Origin: Phragmites australis
Taxonomy: Eukaryota > Streptophyta > Magnoliopsida > Poales > Poaceae
Length of the DNA stretch: 64,000 bases
Direction of reading: 5' to 3'
Assembly (NCBI RefSeq): GCF_958298935.1
Contig: NC_084936.1
Coordinates: 5,215,501-5,279,500 of the forward strand
In this document: piece by piece, positions 11,694 to 25,039 of the stretch
How positions within the stretch are numbered: position 1 is the first letter of the stretch
How the letters are laid out: every line of letters begins with the position of its first letter
Notes under the pieces: model-generated
Database searches by the model: none
Told to the model about the DNA's origin: nothing
What the model saw: only the letters and a program-made list of their open reading frames with translations
Program-made: the position numbers and the translations under genes

Positions 11694-11930
11694 CACTATT
11701 ACAGAAATAGTCATCAGTGACAGCTCAAAAACGCCATCAGTGAAGGTTTTTGAACCGGCACTGATTACTCGGTACTGATAGTCACGGACTATCAGTACTG
11801 GCTCATGAATAAAAACAGGCACTGATAATGAAACTAGCAGTGCCGGTTCATAACAAGGAACCAGCACTGATACTCAATTATTAGTGTCGGTTTTTGTCAT
11901 GAGCCGGCACTGATGGCCCCTCCCCCTGTA
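11694..11930. repeat. Left terminal and subterminal repeats of the CACTA element
   Basis: The terminal repeat 11694-11712 is followed by at least six direct or inverted copies of the ATCAGTGCCGGTTC-type unit, some arranged as near-palindromes around GTTCATAACAAGGAACC. In En/Spm elements such arrays are transposase-binding sites (established for the superfamily). Confidence 0.85.
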
Positions 11931-12029
11931 CAGAATATAGTCTTTGCCGACAACAACACAAATAATATCACATACAACACATACAACAAGATAAATATGC
12001 ATTTAAGTTTCACATGCACATATAATTAT

Positions 12030-12696
12030 GGGATATTTCCTTATATGCCATTGTCATAAACTTTTATCCCTGATCTGCCACCGATAAAACCCATATTCCT
12101 TATATGCCACCGATCTTAAATTTTAATCCCATGCATGCCATTTCCGTCAACTTTGGCCGTTATAGGGATGGAAAAAGACAATTTTGCCCTTGTATTTAAA
12201 AACAGGTTTAACCTTTAAAAACTCATAAGTAATTGTAGAGAGCTCAAAAAAATGTGAAACTTGATTTGTTGTACTCCTTATCATATGTACTTTGCAGTGT
12301 ATATGCATGCATGCATGTATGAATTTCTCACTGTTAACCTTAAACGTTAACATATGTTTAATTCCTCACTGTTAATTCCTTATCATATGTGAGAATTCAT
12401 ACATACATGCATGCATATACACTACAAAGTATATATGATAAGAAGTACAACAAATCAAGTTTCACATTTTTCTGAGCTCTCTACAATTACTTATGAATTT
12501 TTAAAGGTTAAACCTATTTATTTTTAAATACAAAGGCAAAATTGTCTTTTTTTTTCATCCCTGTAACGGCCAAAGTTGACGAAAATGGCATGCAGGGGAT
12601 TAAAATTTAAGATCGGTGGCATATAAGGAATATGAGTTTTATCGGTGGCAAATCAGGGATAAAAGTTTATAACAATGGCATATAAGGAAATATCCC
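12030..12696. mobile_element. Foldback, Mutator-type MITE nested in the CACTA element
   Basis: Two arms of about 300 bp are inverted copies of each other. The left arm starts GGGATATTTCCTTATATGCC and the right arm ends with its complement. TATAATTAT (12021-12029) and TATAATCAT (12697-12705) form a 9-bp target duplication with one mismatch, the length produced by Mutator-like transposases. There is no internal gene; open frames in the arms mirror one another. Confidence 0.85.
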
Positions 12697-12880
12697 TATA
12701 ATCATCTCAGCACATATAGTATCACACATATACACAATTCATTCTTATCTCATCTCATTCATGCATATGTAACCATGTTATTTCACATGTCATTGACTAC
12801 ATATCACAATTAATACTACTTCGCAACAAAAGTTCATAATTAACAGAAGTATACAACAAAAGGGTAAGAAACGATGTCAT

Positions 12881-15800
12881 TCAAGTGTTCTTATTGACCA
12901 AGTACCCTGAACTATGTTTTTTGCCTTTTAAAGAATCAGGTAACGAACTCCACAGGTCTTGTGATGGGACGGCGTCCGAATAGCACCATTTGAAAACATG
13001 GTACCACCCGGATTCTAGAATGACTTGGTCATTGATGAACCCGCAGAGTTGTTCTAGAATTGTGTTGATTATCTGCGGCGTGAGGATACCTGTTTCCAGC
13101 TGGAGGTCCTGCAATTACCAGAATTGAAGAAATCAATCTATTTGAACACGAGTAGCTACTGAAAATTAATCATCAATATCTATACCACTTACCTCATCTT
13201 TGAGAATGGCACTATAATTGTTTTCGGTCCATCCATACATGAAGTCACATACATAGTAGCCACAGAAATTGTTGCCCTGGGTCTGAAGTCTGCAAGGAAA
13301 GTTTGTTACGATTTTCCATTCCTTCCGGAACGGAAAGTGACGTCCTTTCCTCTTAACGTAGCGCACGTACACCCTGTACGTGTGTCATTATTGGCCGTAA
13401 CTAGACTTAGATTCAATCAATTTGAAGTTTACTAAAGCGTTAATGAAATGATTAGTTTACCTTTGTAGCAAGTCTATGATAGGTTGGTATTCAGCTAATG
13501 GATGTTTTTTCCCATCGAGGACAATGATACTGCTATAGTTAGTCTGGATGACAAAGAGGACCCAGTAAAATCTGCACATATGTCACCGTAGGTAATTAGT
13601 CCTAATTCCTAATACCGTGATGCTCAAAAAGAGTAGTACAAACATGGAGGGAAACATGTAACCAAAGTTGTAAGGTAGAAGTATGTATCACTTTAATTAG
13701 TACGTTTGAATAAATTCAAGTGCATAATCCTCAGTTAACTGTGGCTTGGAGGCGACCATCGTTTGGTTTATTTTCATTGGGTCGAGGAATCCTACTTCAG
13801 TGATGCCCTTTTGACCGCATGCACGTATCTCCATTCTACATACACAAGAAGTTAAGACATTCAGTCTAATGGTATAAGAATATATACTGTGAATTATACA
13901 TGTAAGACACTTACAGAGTCCACAAACTTATGAGTTGAACGCCGAGGGCGTCTTGGTGGTAGAGTTGATACATTTCGTCAAAATGAATCCAGACTTCGCT
14001 GTCTCCGTGGAGGAAATCACAATGTTTGTATTGGAACGCGAACATTTCTCTACCGGCCTTCGACTGTTCCAAGTACCAGGCATGGAATCTCCACATTTAG
14101 GTTGTTAGCTCCGTCAAGGACTCGACCAATGGTTCGCCAAGCTTAAATTTCCATATAGTTTTTGCCTTTTCAATCTTGGACTCATCATAAAGTGCTTCTT
14201 TTGTTATTCTGGAATCAATTAGAAAATTTCTTTCTAATTCTTCATGTTGTTCTACCGCTCTTAGTTTTTTTACCTTCTCGATCGACGCCTTCCTTAACTG
14301 TTTTTACCCATGATGCGCGTGTAGTTAGATTTTAGCGGTGAGTCCACAGGTCTTGTCAAAGTCTGAAGAAACTTGGCGAGCATTGATGGATCGATAGCAC
14401 TCTTCTCTGGCTCAGTACGTCTGAAGTGTGCAGTGACATCGATGCTCAATTTCCTTCTGGTTTCATCCTCAGTTAAATCATATGGCAGAGGAGATGTCAG
14501 CTTCTTAGATGCTGACTGTCGCTTCTTAGCTGTTGCTCGCTACTATGATGAAGTCGATTTCTGAGATGACATCGACTTCTGAGCTTGTGCAGGTGCTACC
14601 GGCTTCTGTAGTGGGATAGGCGGTGGCGGCGAAGGGGTTGGAGATCTTCTTGGTGGCTGTGGAGGCGGCGGCGGAGGAGGTGGAGAGCCTTTGGGTGGCT
14701 GTGGAGGCAACGACAGAGGAGGAGGAGATCCTCTGGGTGCATCTGACAACTCCGAACTAGACCCAGACTCGTCTGTGTCTTCGCCAAACAATATGTCACG
14801 CTTGCGCCACAGGATGTAATGGCCTACGTCTTTTGAGAGCCTCATTTCCCCCGCCTCTCTAGGGTAATCCAGCTTTCTTTTATGGTACTTATGTATTACA
14901 CTGTTCACGTGTACCCTGGCGTATCCATGTGGTATCAGACGACCATTGAAGAGGATCCCTTCCACCCATTGCTCAGCCAGACCCCTAGCCACCGTGGTGG
15001 GAACACCCAAGACTGTCCATCATTTAGCATAGCCATCATTTCTAAAATATTTTCTTTTCTTCGTTTCTTGTAAGTGTCGGTGTTTTGTTCGAATCCGACC
15101 TTCCAAGGCCTCAAACCCTTACCGTGTGTACGACCGATGTGATCCTTGTTTCCCAGTGCCAAGGTTATTTCATCGTTCTCCCTGTCTGCCTGGAAAGAGC
15201 TCTGGGAACACTGGGCATGTGAATCTCTAATCTTCTGCGTGACTTCCAGTTCTCGTTCGCTTTTGAAGCATAAGCTTCCATCAGTCGCAAGAGTCACCCC
15301 TCTCCCATATAGGTAGTTCTTCGCTCGCGAAATCCACTCAGCCATCACAGGTGTGACACCGCTTTTAGTTACGTCTTCTTCCATCTTCTCCCACTGGTCA
15401 AGTTTCCTAATGTACCCGCACGAGCTGGTTCTGTGGGGGTATAAGTTCTTCTAGGAGTTGACCTTGTTTACTTCACTTATCTTTTTTGCTTCCTCTGAAT
15501 CCCTGTACTCCACAAAATCATTCCAAAAATCTTTCACCGTCGGATAATCATCCCAGTTTGGTGTTCAACCCTTCAAGTGATAATCTCTGTACAATTTACC
15601 CTTAAAATTCTTAAAATTCTTCCCATTATGACTAGGGCTTGATGCTTCGCTATGGCCATGTTGCATCCCTCAGGGTACTCGACCTTTTACGATAACTTGC
15701 CCCACATGAAATCCTTGATGCTATCAGGAATCGCCCACTTGTCACCTCGTTTGCCTCTCCAAGTTCTATAAGTGATTGCGACGTGGTCCCTTACGAGACA

Positions 15801-17210
15801 CCCGCATGCTGTCTTGAATGGTCCAAGTACGTGTAGAGGTTTTATGGGCTCCCTGGCTGAATCGACCTCCATGATCACAAAACGTCCCTCAGGCACCTTG
15901 CTGGGACCTTAGCCACGCCTCGGTCCTTCGGACGACTGACCATTCGGCGCAGCATCAATGGTCGGAGACGAGAGCGCATCATCAGTGATAGGACCCTGCG
16001 GAGCATCAATGTCAGGTTGATTCAAGTTGAGGTATGCACTCGGGCTTCACTCATGAGCATCATCCGAAACTGGATCCTGGGCAGTTTCGGGGCCTTGTAT
16101 CGGGGGGCCTGTCCGTGGGCTGCGACTTGATTTTGTACGAGTCATTCCTACATAAAAATTCTATCTATTCAAATTTCTTGCAACATCGATATTAGCATAT
16201 ATGACAGCTAGAGGATACATCAAGAAATAGCAACTAGCAGAAAAGGTAATAGGTCCAAATCTTCTATAACATGTTCATCATGTCTCTAACTATATGTATT
16301 GTACCCATTATTCATGAATCAGCAACGAGTAACGTTAATCATAAGTGCTCATATCTTAAGCCTACATCACCTACTTTCGACAAAACACAGACAAAATGGC
16401 CCTCCATCCAAATAGATGAAGCAAAACTAAAAAGTTATGTTTAATCACATTAAGGGATAACAAAACTTTACTTCTGAAACAACATTGCAACAGTTTCTTT
16501 TATTGCTTAATTAATAGATTGGAGAAAACGCTGCTGAATTAGATCAGCTAGCACCAAACTGCAGATGTGTTAAAACTAAAAAATTGATGACAACACATTA
16601 ATCTTGCATCAAGTCTGATTCATAGCTACAGATTGGCCAAAAATGAAAAGAGAAATGAACATCAATTGATTGACATCCATGTCATGTAGCATGTTTACGA
16701 TAGCAACATATCAATGTCACAACCAATTCATAAAAGGAACAGAAATGGGAGCATGAAAGCAAACTATTTAATTAAACATATCCTTACAGAGTACAAAACA
16801 CATATTGATCAGGTCCATACAAGCACTATACATTCAAATTACGCATCAGATTCACTCGGCAACCACCAGTAGTCATCGCTATCGTCGCCTGTTGTCAAAC
16901 TCTCAGTAATGTTGTAATCATAAGGAACAACGTAGTTCGGATCCACGCTAGAATGTGCATCATCGTCCTCAAGGTGACCAACATTTTGACGGTCCAACAA
17001 CTCGACCGATTGAATGGCCAACTTCTGAAGGCTACTCACTACCTCCTCAAGTTGGAGTACAAGTCGGTTCCTATCCATGGAGCACTTGCAGGAACATGGA
17101 TTGAAGCTTTCGTTAGCTATCTTTCTTAGGTCTACAACTAAATCATCGATTTTTTTCGATGGTCCACACCCATCCATCAGTCATTGTTCTACAACCATCC
17201 AAAAGAATTT
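12881..17210 (-). pseudogene. CACTA ORF2 with C-terminal C48 (Ulp1-like) peptidase domain, degenerate
   Basis: The minus-strand gene begins near 17177 with an acidic N-terminal segment ending WWLPSESDA. It continues through a CLVRDHVAITYRTW block typical of plant En/Spm (Ptta-type) transposon proteins (15896-15687) and a further block (15384-14935). A proline-rich linker follows (14740-14590, runs of PPPPP). Next is the HAWYLEQSK/HCDFLHGD block (14096-13911, with a GTAAG donor after it), then the protease core (about 13580-13166). The core shows WVLFVI, a VLDGKK stretch, and CGYYVC with the nucleophile cysteine. The residue expected to be the catalytic histidine before WVLF is tyrosine (TAC where CAC is expected). 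A frameshift lies near 14980. Introns are likely (acceptor TGTGCAG at about 13572). Role in the cell: nuclear, transposon-encoded; C48 domains cleave SUMO-type conjugates in other proteins, but activity here is unlikely. Confidence 0.8.
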
Positions 17211-19371
17211 GGAGTTGTACTTAATTCTATGCAAAAATAACAAATTGCATTATGGTTTTCAACATAACAGTACCAAAAAGGGTTCTGGGCATATGACATT
17301 GCCACAATACATAAACAACGTGCAAACTGACATGTGAAATGAAAATGATCGTCACAATTGAAGGCTTTTGATTCCACTTCTCAAGCAAAATTGCTTAGAA
17401 AATAAATAGGCTGGTACATGGGTAACTGATTTGTCGAGAGATAACAACCATCACATTGACTTGAACAAATCGTTGTACATCAACAACATTTACAATAAGA
17501 CAAGGCATTACAAAAAAAAAAAACAGACATGTAATATAAAGAAAAGAAAATCAGATCAACTGTAGCTGATATCTCTAGCTGCATGGATGCCAATGAACAC
17601 AACTAAAAAACATGGGCATGAACTGTGAATATAGCCAGACGCTTATATAAATTGATTATTTCTGTTGTATCTTATCAGCTAATCAACTTGGTTTGACCTG
17701 ACACAGCAGAAATTTGTTCAGATGTTTTCATAGTAGAGCAATGGGCCACAAAAATTCACTGATCGCCCTGTGTCATTAATATAGGCACAACTCCGGTGCT
17801 GGCAGAGCAGAATTTCGAGATCACAAGGAAAGCAGACAATCACACAGGTACAGGAACAGTGCAGGTATTGCTCGTCGAATCAGACCAAAACTTTGCAACA
17901 ACATCCAATCTCTTTCGTCAGATCACAAAGCTTGAACTATCACTAACAACAGTTGGATCAATCGCTGTTCCCTGCTCATTCAATCCAATTTCAAAGGCAA
18001 AAGTGCTCAAAACAGGTATCGAATTGCAGTGAACGTCACCAGCATTCAGCCCGGTAAAGCAACAAGTATCACTGTGCCATGCAGCTCTGGGAATCTGGCA
18101 GCTCAGTTGGCCTCAGCAAAAAAAGAATGGCAGAGAGAGATCATTCACAAATCCCCAATTGCAAAGAAGATAGAAAAACAAGAACTGTGAGTACTCTTGA
18201 GGAATCACAAACAAAAGAAGGCAAATATACAGCAAAACAATATAACTGCTATATGTTGTATAAAAAGTGATAATATGAGCATGAATATCATTCCACAAGC
18301 ATAATTGCAAGAGCAAAACATAGAGTTTTCATTACACATGATATTGAAGTAAATGGACTGTAAAGCATAAATGACAGTAAACATCATGTGTACTCTAGAA
18401 ATTCGACAGCAAGTACTAAGTAAGAAAAATAGTGCTCTCAGATCAATAACAATTAGCCCCAGAACTATAGATGTTCTGCCCCCTAATTGTCATGTTGTAC
18501 ACATCATTGATTGGGCAATAACTTAAGTTCCCAACTAGTAAAAAGAGCCTGGACAGAGCTATAATAACCTCTTCGGACAGTACTGCTGAGACTACAGAGT
18601 GCACAAATTCTGAACAAATGAAGCAAAAAACATGTACTGACAATAGCTAGAAAGGCTAATTCAGTGGCAACATCCAGAAACAAAAGACTAGCGTCCTCTG
18701 AGTCACAGCAGTACTGAAACCAGAGATCAAACCAACAAGTAGCCCACTGGAAAGTCTATCAACAGAGGTTCTCCAGCATCACAACACCGGCATCACAACA
18801 TCTGTGCACAAGAACAGATCGGACAGCACTACACAAACCTCCAGGGGCTACCAACTCAGGTCTATACTATAGCACTTAGGAAATATGCCCAATCTTAATA
18901 CAACATATTATCACAGAGCAATAACCTGAAGGTAACCGTACTGTCCAGATCAAGGAAGAGGAGAAAACTCACAGAGATACAAGCAATTACGAAAGACACA
19001 CACACAGCGAGAGAGAGAGAGCGAGAGAGAGTTTTAAGGCTTTGTAATCACTGCTATAGATAGAGCATATTTGGTATTGATCATTTCCTTTCGATGCTAC
19101 ATTGATACAAAAGATTATGGCTATGAGTTGTATCACAAAACAATTGTCTAAGGATTTTGTATTTCACAGTAATGTTCATTATCTACTCACTGCCACCAAG
19201 ATTTGGGTGGTTTTACAATTCAGATAACTGAACAGATCACGCTATAGGATTATGTTTTTTGTGCTACCACATATTGTAGATATTCTTGGCATTTAGAACA
19301 TCATAACCCACACATTTAGAACATCCCTTTTCGTGAATAATCTACTAGGATAATATGTTCAATGGGATACC
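17211..19371. other. CACTA intergenic sequence, no gene recognised
   Basis: This lies between the two CACTA genes. It is AT-rich with an A-run (17513-17523) and a short GA repeat near 19009-19032. Open frames up to 78 codons show no domain. It could be a captured host sequence or an insertion, but nothing identifies it. In copy A the same position holds only about 60 bp before the CACTA-like terminus at 3343. Confidence 0.4.
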
Positions 19372-19750
19372 TTGGCGGGTAGGCGGCGTCGGCTCCAGGG
19401 ACGGCGACAGGGGCGGCGTAGACTCTGTGGGCGACGGGGATGGCATCAGCTCCGTGGGCAGCATCGGCTCCGAGGACGGGGACGGCGGGGAGGCGTTGTA
19501 GGCGACGAGGACGGGGACAGCGGGGAGGCGGCGTCGGCAACGGGGATGGGGACAGCGGGGAGGCGGCGCCGGTGACGGGGATGAGGACGGCAGCGTCGGT
19601 GACGAGGATGGGGACGGCGACGAGGCGGTGTTGCCGACGAGGACGGGGACGGCGGGGAAGCGGTGTCGGCAACGGGGACGAGGATGGGGACAGCGGGGCT
19701 CCAGGAACGGCGGTGTTGGGGAGACAGCAGGAATCAGTGGACGCGCAAAG
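19372..19750. repeat. GC-rich minisatellite
   Basis: Imperfect tandem units like GACGGGGACGGCGGGGAGGCG fill this stretch. Long open frames on both strands encode only Arg/Gly or Pro/Ala-rich low-complexity sequence and are judged to be by-products of the repeat. Confidence 0.75.
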
Positions 19751-19769
19751 GAGGAATGGAGAGGCTGCG

Positions 19770-19960
19770 GCTAGTATCAGTGTCGGTGGTGTACCACAGT
19801 CGGCACTGAAACTTGGACTATCAGTGCCTGTTGTTTAACCTAACCGGCACTGATATTTGGATTATCAATGCCGGTTGTAAAATTAAGTCGGCAGTGATAT
19901 TGGGTCTTTTAGTGCCAGTTTTTCCCTATAACTGGCACTGATATTGTTTTTACTTTTTTT
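19770..19960. repeat. Internal copy of CACTA subterminal-type repeats
   Basis: Several direct and inverted units of the AGTGCCGGTT / ACCGGCACTGAT type occur here, in the middle of the element between its two genes. No CACTA terminal motif was found beside them. In the broken copy A, a similar array at the corresponding place does carry a CACTACTATAG terminus. Confidence 0.7.
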
Positions 19961-20353
19961 ACAAAACATTTTGTTGTATATCTAGGTCTGTAATTTATCT
20001 AATATTAGGGTTTATATTAGATCTATAATTTGTGTAGTATTTAATCAATATTTTTCTGCAGGAACTTATTTATTGTATATTTAGGTTTGTAATTTATTGT
20101 ATACTAGGTAATTTATTTTATATTAGGTTTATAATTTGTGTAGTACATCTTCGTTACTTAAGGCAATGTATATGTTTATAAAAAAATTCAAGCTTTTTAC
20201 TTAATAGAAATTAAGGTATATTCTTAGTAAATTTGAATTAGATCTATAACTATCATAAATTATACAATAGCCCCAATATCGGTCACACTTTTTTACATGT
20301 CCCTGATACAAATTACAGTGAATACTGAATTAATTATTACATCAAAGTTGCTT
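19961..20353. other. AT-rich 3' flank of TNP2
   Basis: This stretch consists of repetitive AT-rich phrases such as TTTATTGTATAT and GGTTTATAATTTGTGTAGTA. I see no coding sequence. It probably holds the 3' UTR and terminator of the minus-strand TNP2 gene. Confidence 0.4.
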
Positions 20354-23300
20354 TCATTTAATTACTATAGCTTCGTTATGATCGCGGCGTATGTATGTAG
20401 GCTCCTCAGTGTCATCAATGAGAGGCAGGTCGACATTCTCTCCGAAACAAGGTAGGTCGTCGAATTGATTGTAGTCTTCCTCGTTGACGACGTCCTCAAT
20501 ACCGACAATCTTTCTTTTTCCTTATAGAACCACATGACGTTCCTCCTTGTTAACTGGGTCTATGTCCTTTATATAGAAGACTTCAGTAATATCTTTAGCA
20601 AGTACGAATGGTTGTTCTCTGTATCCGACGAGTTTGAGGTTGACGGTAGTCATACCGTAGTTGTCAGTATTCACTCCACCTGGGAGTCTGACCCATTGGC
20701 ACCGGAACAGGGGGGGCCTTCAACTGTTCTCCATATTGAAGCTCCCAAATCTCCACTATGAATCCATAGTAGGTCTCCCTGTTGTCATCGCAGTCGTAGG
20801 CATCAATACGGACACCGCTATTTTGGTTAGTGCTCTTGTTGTCTTGTGCTCTCGTATAAAATGTATAGCCGTTAATGTCGTATGCTTTGTATGTATGAAT
20901 CGTAGTTGATGGCCCATTAGCCAGCATTTTCAACAGTGCATCATCTGTATCTTTATCCATCATGTGTCTACATAACCAACTGCTAAAATTATCTCTGTGC
21001 GCTCTTGCAATCCAATCCTCTGACTTTGTTGGATTTGTGGACCGTAGCATTTGCACGTGCTTATTGACATACGGGTCCACTACAATTGATTGTTGCAGAA
21101 CTATGAAATGTGCTTGGGTGAATGGAACATAGTCATTGGAACAGACTGTATTATGACCTAGCGTCCCTTTCCCCTTAAGCCTTCACTCATGGTGAGATAT
21201 AGGCTTACCAATTGCATTCAAATCCATGTAGTTGACGGCGAACTCAACAACCTCCTTCGTTCCCCAGCATTGGGCCATGCAACCTACCGGTCGCCCTCAG
21301 TTACGAACATATTTCTTTAGAACTGACATGAACCTTTCAAAAGGATACATCTGATGCAGAAACACAGGGCCAAGGTACTTTATCTCATGCACGATGTGAA
21401 CAATGAGATGGGGCATTATGTCAAAAAATGATGGAGGGAAAATACTCTCAAGATGGCATATAGTATGGACCACATCTTCCTGCAACTTTGTTAGTTTGCT
21501 CGGATCGATGACCTTCTGTGAAATTGCATTGAAAAACGAACACAACTTTATGATTGAGTCTCGGACCTTATCCAGCAGAATACCTCTAATTGCAACATCA
21601 AGCAATTGTATCTTCATCATGTGACAATCATGGGACTTCATGCCAACTAACTTCAATATTTTTCATGTTCACTAATCTCTTTACGTTGGAGGAATAACCA
21701 GTCGGAACTTTGATTCCATGCAAGCACCTGCACAGGCTAATCTTCTCTTCCTTGCTCAGGGTGTTGCAAGCCGTGGGAAGTTCGTTTTCCCCCATTGCCT
21801 ACAATTTTAGGATGCAGAATTTAACTTAGCTTCATATCTTTCAGGTCCAACCGTGCATTTAGTGTATCTTTTGTTTTGCCAGGTATGTCTAGTAAGGTAC
21901 TAATCAAGCTGTCAAACACATTCTTCTCCACATGCATGACGTCGATTGCGTGTCAGACCATCAAGTGCTTCTAATAAGGTAGGTTCCAAAAAATTGATCT
22001 CTTCTTAAACATAGGAGCGATTTTACAGTTGGGAATTTTGTACTGTCTTTCCCCTTTCCAAGGGCAACTCTAAGATTCTTTACCATCTTATATACATGCT
22101 CCCCAGTGTGAACCTTCAGAGCTCGACGAATCTCCACTGTCTCATCAAAAGCGCTTTTATTCCTGTGGTACGGGTGATCCGGACGCAGAAACCTTTGGTG
22201 ACCCATGTAGACCATTTTCTTACAGTTCTTCAGCCACAGCCCCCCTGTTTCATCCAAGTACCATACACATCTATTGTAGCCTTTTAAAGTCTTTCCCGAT
22301 AGGTTAGTAAGAGCAGGCCAATCTTGGATCATTACGAACAGCATTGCGCGTAGGTTGAAATGCTCGCGTTTGTATTCATCCCACACCCGTACGCCATCTT
22401 TCCATAGTACAAGGAGATCTTCAAGCAATGGTTGGAGATACACATCGATATCGTTGCCATGTTGATTCGGTCCACTGATCAGCAAAGGCATCATAAGGAA
22501 TGTCCGCTTCATACACAGCCAAGATGGAAGGTTGTAGATATAAAGAGTCATGGGCCAAGTGCTATGACTATTGCTCATATTGCCGAAAGGATTCATCTCA
22601 TTCGTACTCAAACCCGAACCTTATATTCCTCACTTCAGCTTTGAATTCCATGTATTTTGTATCGAAGTTCCTCCATTGCATTCCATCAGCAGGGTGTCTA
22701 TGCATTCCGTCTTTCTTGCGCCCTTCGGCGTGCCATCGCACCAACTCGGCATTCGCTTTGATGGCAAACAATCGCTTCAAAAGGGAGATTATAGGGAAAT
22801 ACCAAACCATCTTAGCAGGGGGTCTTTTATCCTTACTCTTCTCCCCTATGTCATCGCTATCGATATCGTCAATGTTGCGCGTGTACCGTGATGCACCGCA
22901 AACGCGACACGCTTCCAAGTCTACATCCCCGTTGCGAAACAACATGTAGTCATTTCGACATGCATGTATTTTCTCTACTTCCAACCCCAACAGGCAGATA
23001 ATCTGCTTGGCGTGGTACGTGTTTTTAGGCAACTCATTGCCTCTGGAAGCAAGTCCCTCAAGAATCATAACAACTTGTTGAAGCCCTTATCAGACCAACC
23101 ATTGCTAGACTTCATTTGCAACAATGTCAGCACAACATGCAGCTTGTTGTGCCCTTTCTTACAGCCTGAGAACACCGGTGTTTTATAGTCCTCCATCATG
23201 CGCTGGAACTTTTCGTGTTGCCTATCACAGGTGAAGTATCCCTCCGCATTGCGCAACATTTCGTGTAGGTCGTCATCATCGTTGCTGACAAAAGTATCTT

Positions 23301-23635
23301 CGAGCACCAACATATCGATGTCTTCATCAGCCGTCATATCGTTGCCTCCGTCTTCCTTGACTGTAGGCTGCTCTTCATGCACAACCTCCTCATGTTCACC
23401 GTGCTCGGTCTAGAGGATATAGCCAGGCTTGAAACCCTTGTAAAGCAAGTGTGCACAGATCTGCTCTATGCCTGAGAACTGCTTCTCATTCTTGCAATCA
23501 ACGCACGGACAGCATATATAGTGATCATCACTCTTGTTTTTTAGCTTTCCGTACGCCGCGATAGCCCTCAAAAAAGCATTCACTCCATGAAAGAACTCTG
23601 GGCCGTGACAGTCAGACTTGTACATCTATGTCCGG
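20354..23635 (-). pseudogene. TNP2-type CACTA transposase, multiple stops and frameshifts
   Basis: The gene reads from 23625 (MYKSDCHGPEFFHGV), the transposase-associated domain with a CPCVDC Cys cluster. A Transposase_21-type core follows (22611-21961, with PLLISGPNQHGNDIDVYLQP and KKMVYMGHQRFL), then a DUF4218 region (21656-21297) and a DUF4216 region (21080-20560), ending with an acidic tail at 20354. The domain order is the usual one for plant TNP2. Lesions: TAG where Trp is expected after YIL (near 23411), frameshifts near 23066 and 22605, scrambled frames at 21950-21660, and an in-frame TAA at 20522-20524 (C-to-T of CAA would explain it). The enzyme would bind CACTA ends and catalyse excision in the nucleus. 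This copy cannot make it, but its length shows it descends from an autonomous element. Confidence 0.88.
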
Positions 23636-25039
23636 TCCATCTGCAAATTTATGATTATCATTACGTTTTAACGATCAATAAAAAACCAATGAAATGATAA
23701 CCATGCAATATTTCAAAATACACATCTAATTTATTGAATTACCTCGCATCTTGACTACTCCATGTTAGATGGCCCATCACCTTCCGGCACTTGGTCCGGG
23801 TCGGAGGACCCACCTTCTAAATATTGCCACGTCCGCTTGCGACTAGCGAGTGGATTTGCCATCCCTACAGCACAATATTCATATTCAATATGTTGATCTA
23901 TTTAGAGGTGATTTTAATCTTTTTTACTAATTTACTACTAGAAAATTAGAGCTATATTTTAATCTATTTAGAGGTGATTTTAACATTTTTTTTCCTGAAA
24001 TCACTACTAGAAAATCAGAGATCTAGATAACAATGGCATAATCACATACTTTCAATGAGAAAAGTAGCTAAAAATGAAAAGTAGATCATCTCTATGTGCC
24101 CTGCAATGAAAAAATTGTAATTTTTACTCAATTAGAGCTCAACAGGAGTATTAGTAGGAATTATTGTTAAACATTTCATAATTTCCTGAATTAATTAAGT
24201 TTAAGCAAAGCTTAATCCTAATTAGAAAAAAAAACTAAAAAGATGAGTATTATATTTAACATAAGAGTGAGTATTTTTAATGAATAGGGAATAAACTAAA
24301 AAGATTAACAAAATTGATTTCACCAATTTTAGACTTACCGGTAATTAATTATGAATTATCAAAGCTTAAACCTATTTTATTAACCAATGAAATTTAAATA
24401 TATATTTCATGTCTCCTAGAATTTTTAACATGTAGAGTATGCTAAAAGAAATCTAACAAAATTGTTTTCACAATTTTTGGAGCAATATTCATTTTTCTAC
24501 ACATTTTACAAGTTTTCAGCCGATTTAACCATTGAACAATAATTCTATTTCGCATTTTTTATTTAACTGAAATAAAAAGAATATCTAAAGCTCTAAAATC
24601 CTTTTTGTACCCATGGAGACCTAGCCCAACACATGAAAGTGGGGTCGGCCGAGTTGACTTCGGTCAACATGGCCTCACAGCCAGGGCCGGCGGATTTGGC
24701 CGAGCTCGCCGACGACGACGGCGGCACCGTTCGGCCGGGGTCAGCGGTAGGAGCATCAGCATGGGCATGTGGACTCTGCAGTGTGCAAAAAGACCGATGG
24801 GCCTGGCCGGAGCAAGCCAGCAGCGTGCGAGGCAACACGACGCACGAGGGCGGCCTTACCGGCTTCGGGCCGAGGGGAAAAAGACGCTCGCGAAAGGAAG
24901 AGGATGACCCCGCAAAGCTCACCGTGTGCTCAGTTGGTGCGAAGAGACGACGGTGAGTCGGCTCGACGGAGAGGGGCGGAAAAGGGTGGCCGATGCTGAG
25001 GAAGCTTGGGAAAGAGAATACGCCTTTTTTAGGCAGTAG
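23636..25039. other. CACTA 5' region: AT-rich leader and GC-rich block
   Basis: Upstream (minus strand) of TNP2. The part 23640-24600 is AT-rich and probably contains promoter, leader or intron. The block 24605-25000 is GC-rich, with open frames on both strands encoding Arg-rich low-complexity sequence, not recognised. The portion around 24160-24670 has an inverted copy at 28022-28445. Confidence 0.5.

Noticed and set aside
17796..18270. Two small plus-strand frames between CACTA genes
   Set aside because: Short, no domain, no splice or start context; treated as chance.
19372..19838. Arg/Gly-rich and Pro-rich open frames on both strands
   Set aside because: By-products of a GC-rich minisatellite inside the CACTA element.
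22500..22949. Plus-strand open frames in the TNP2 region
   Set aside because: They are antisense to a clearly recognisable minus-strand transposase.
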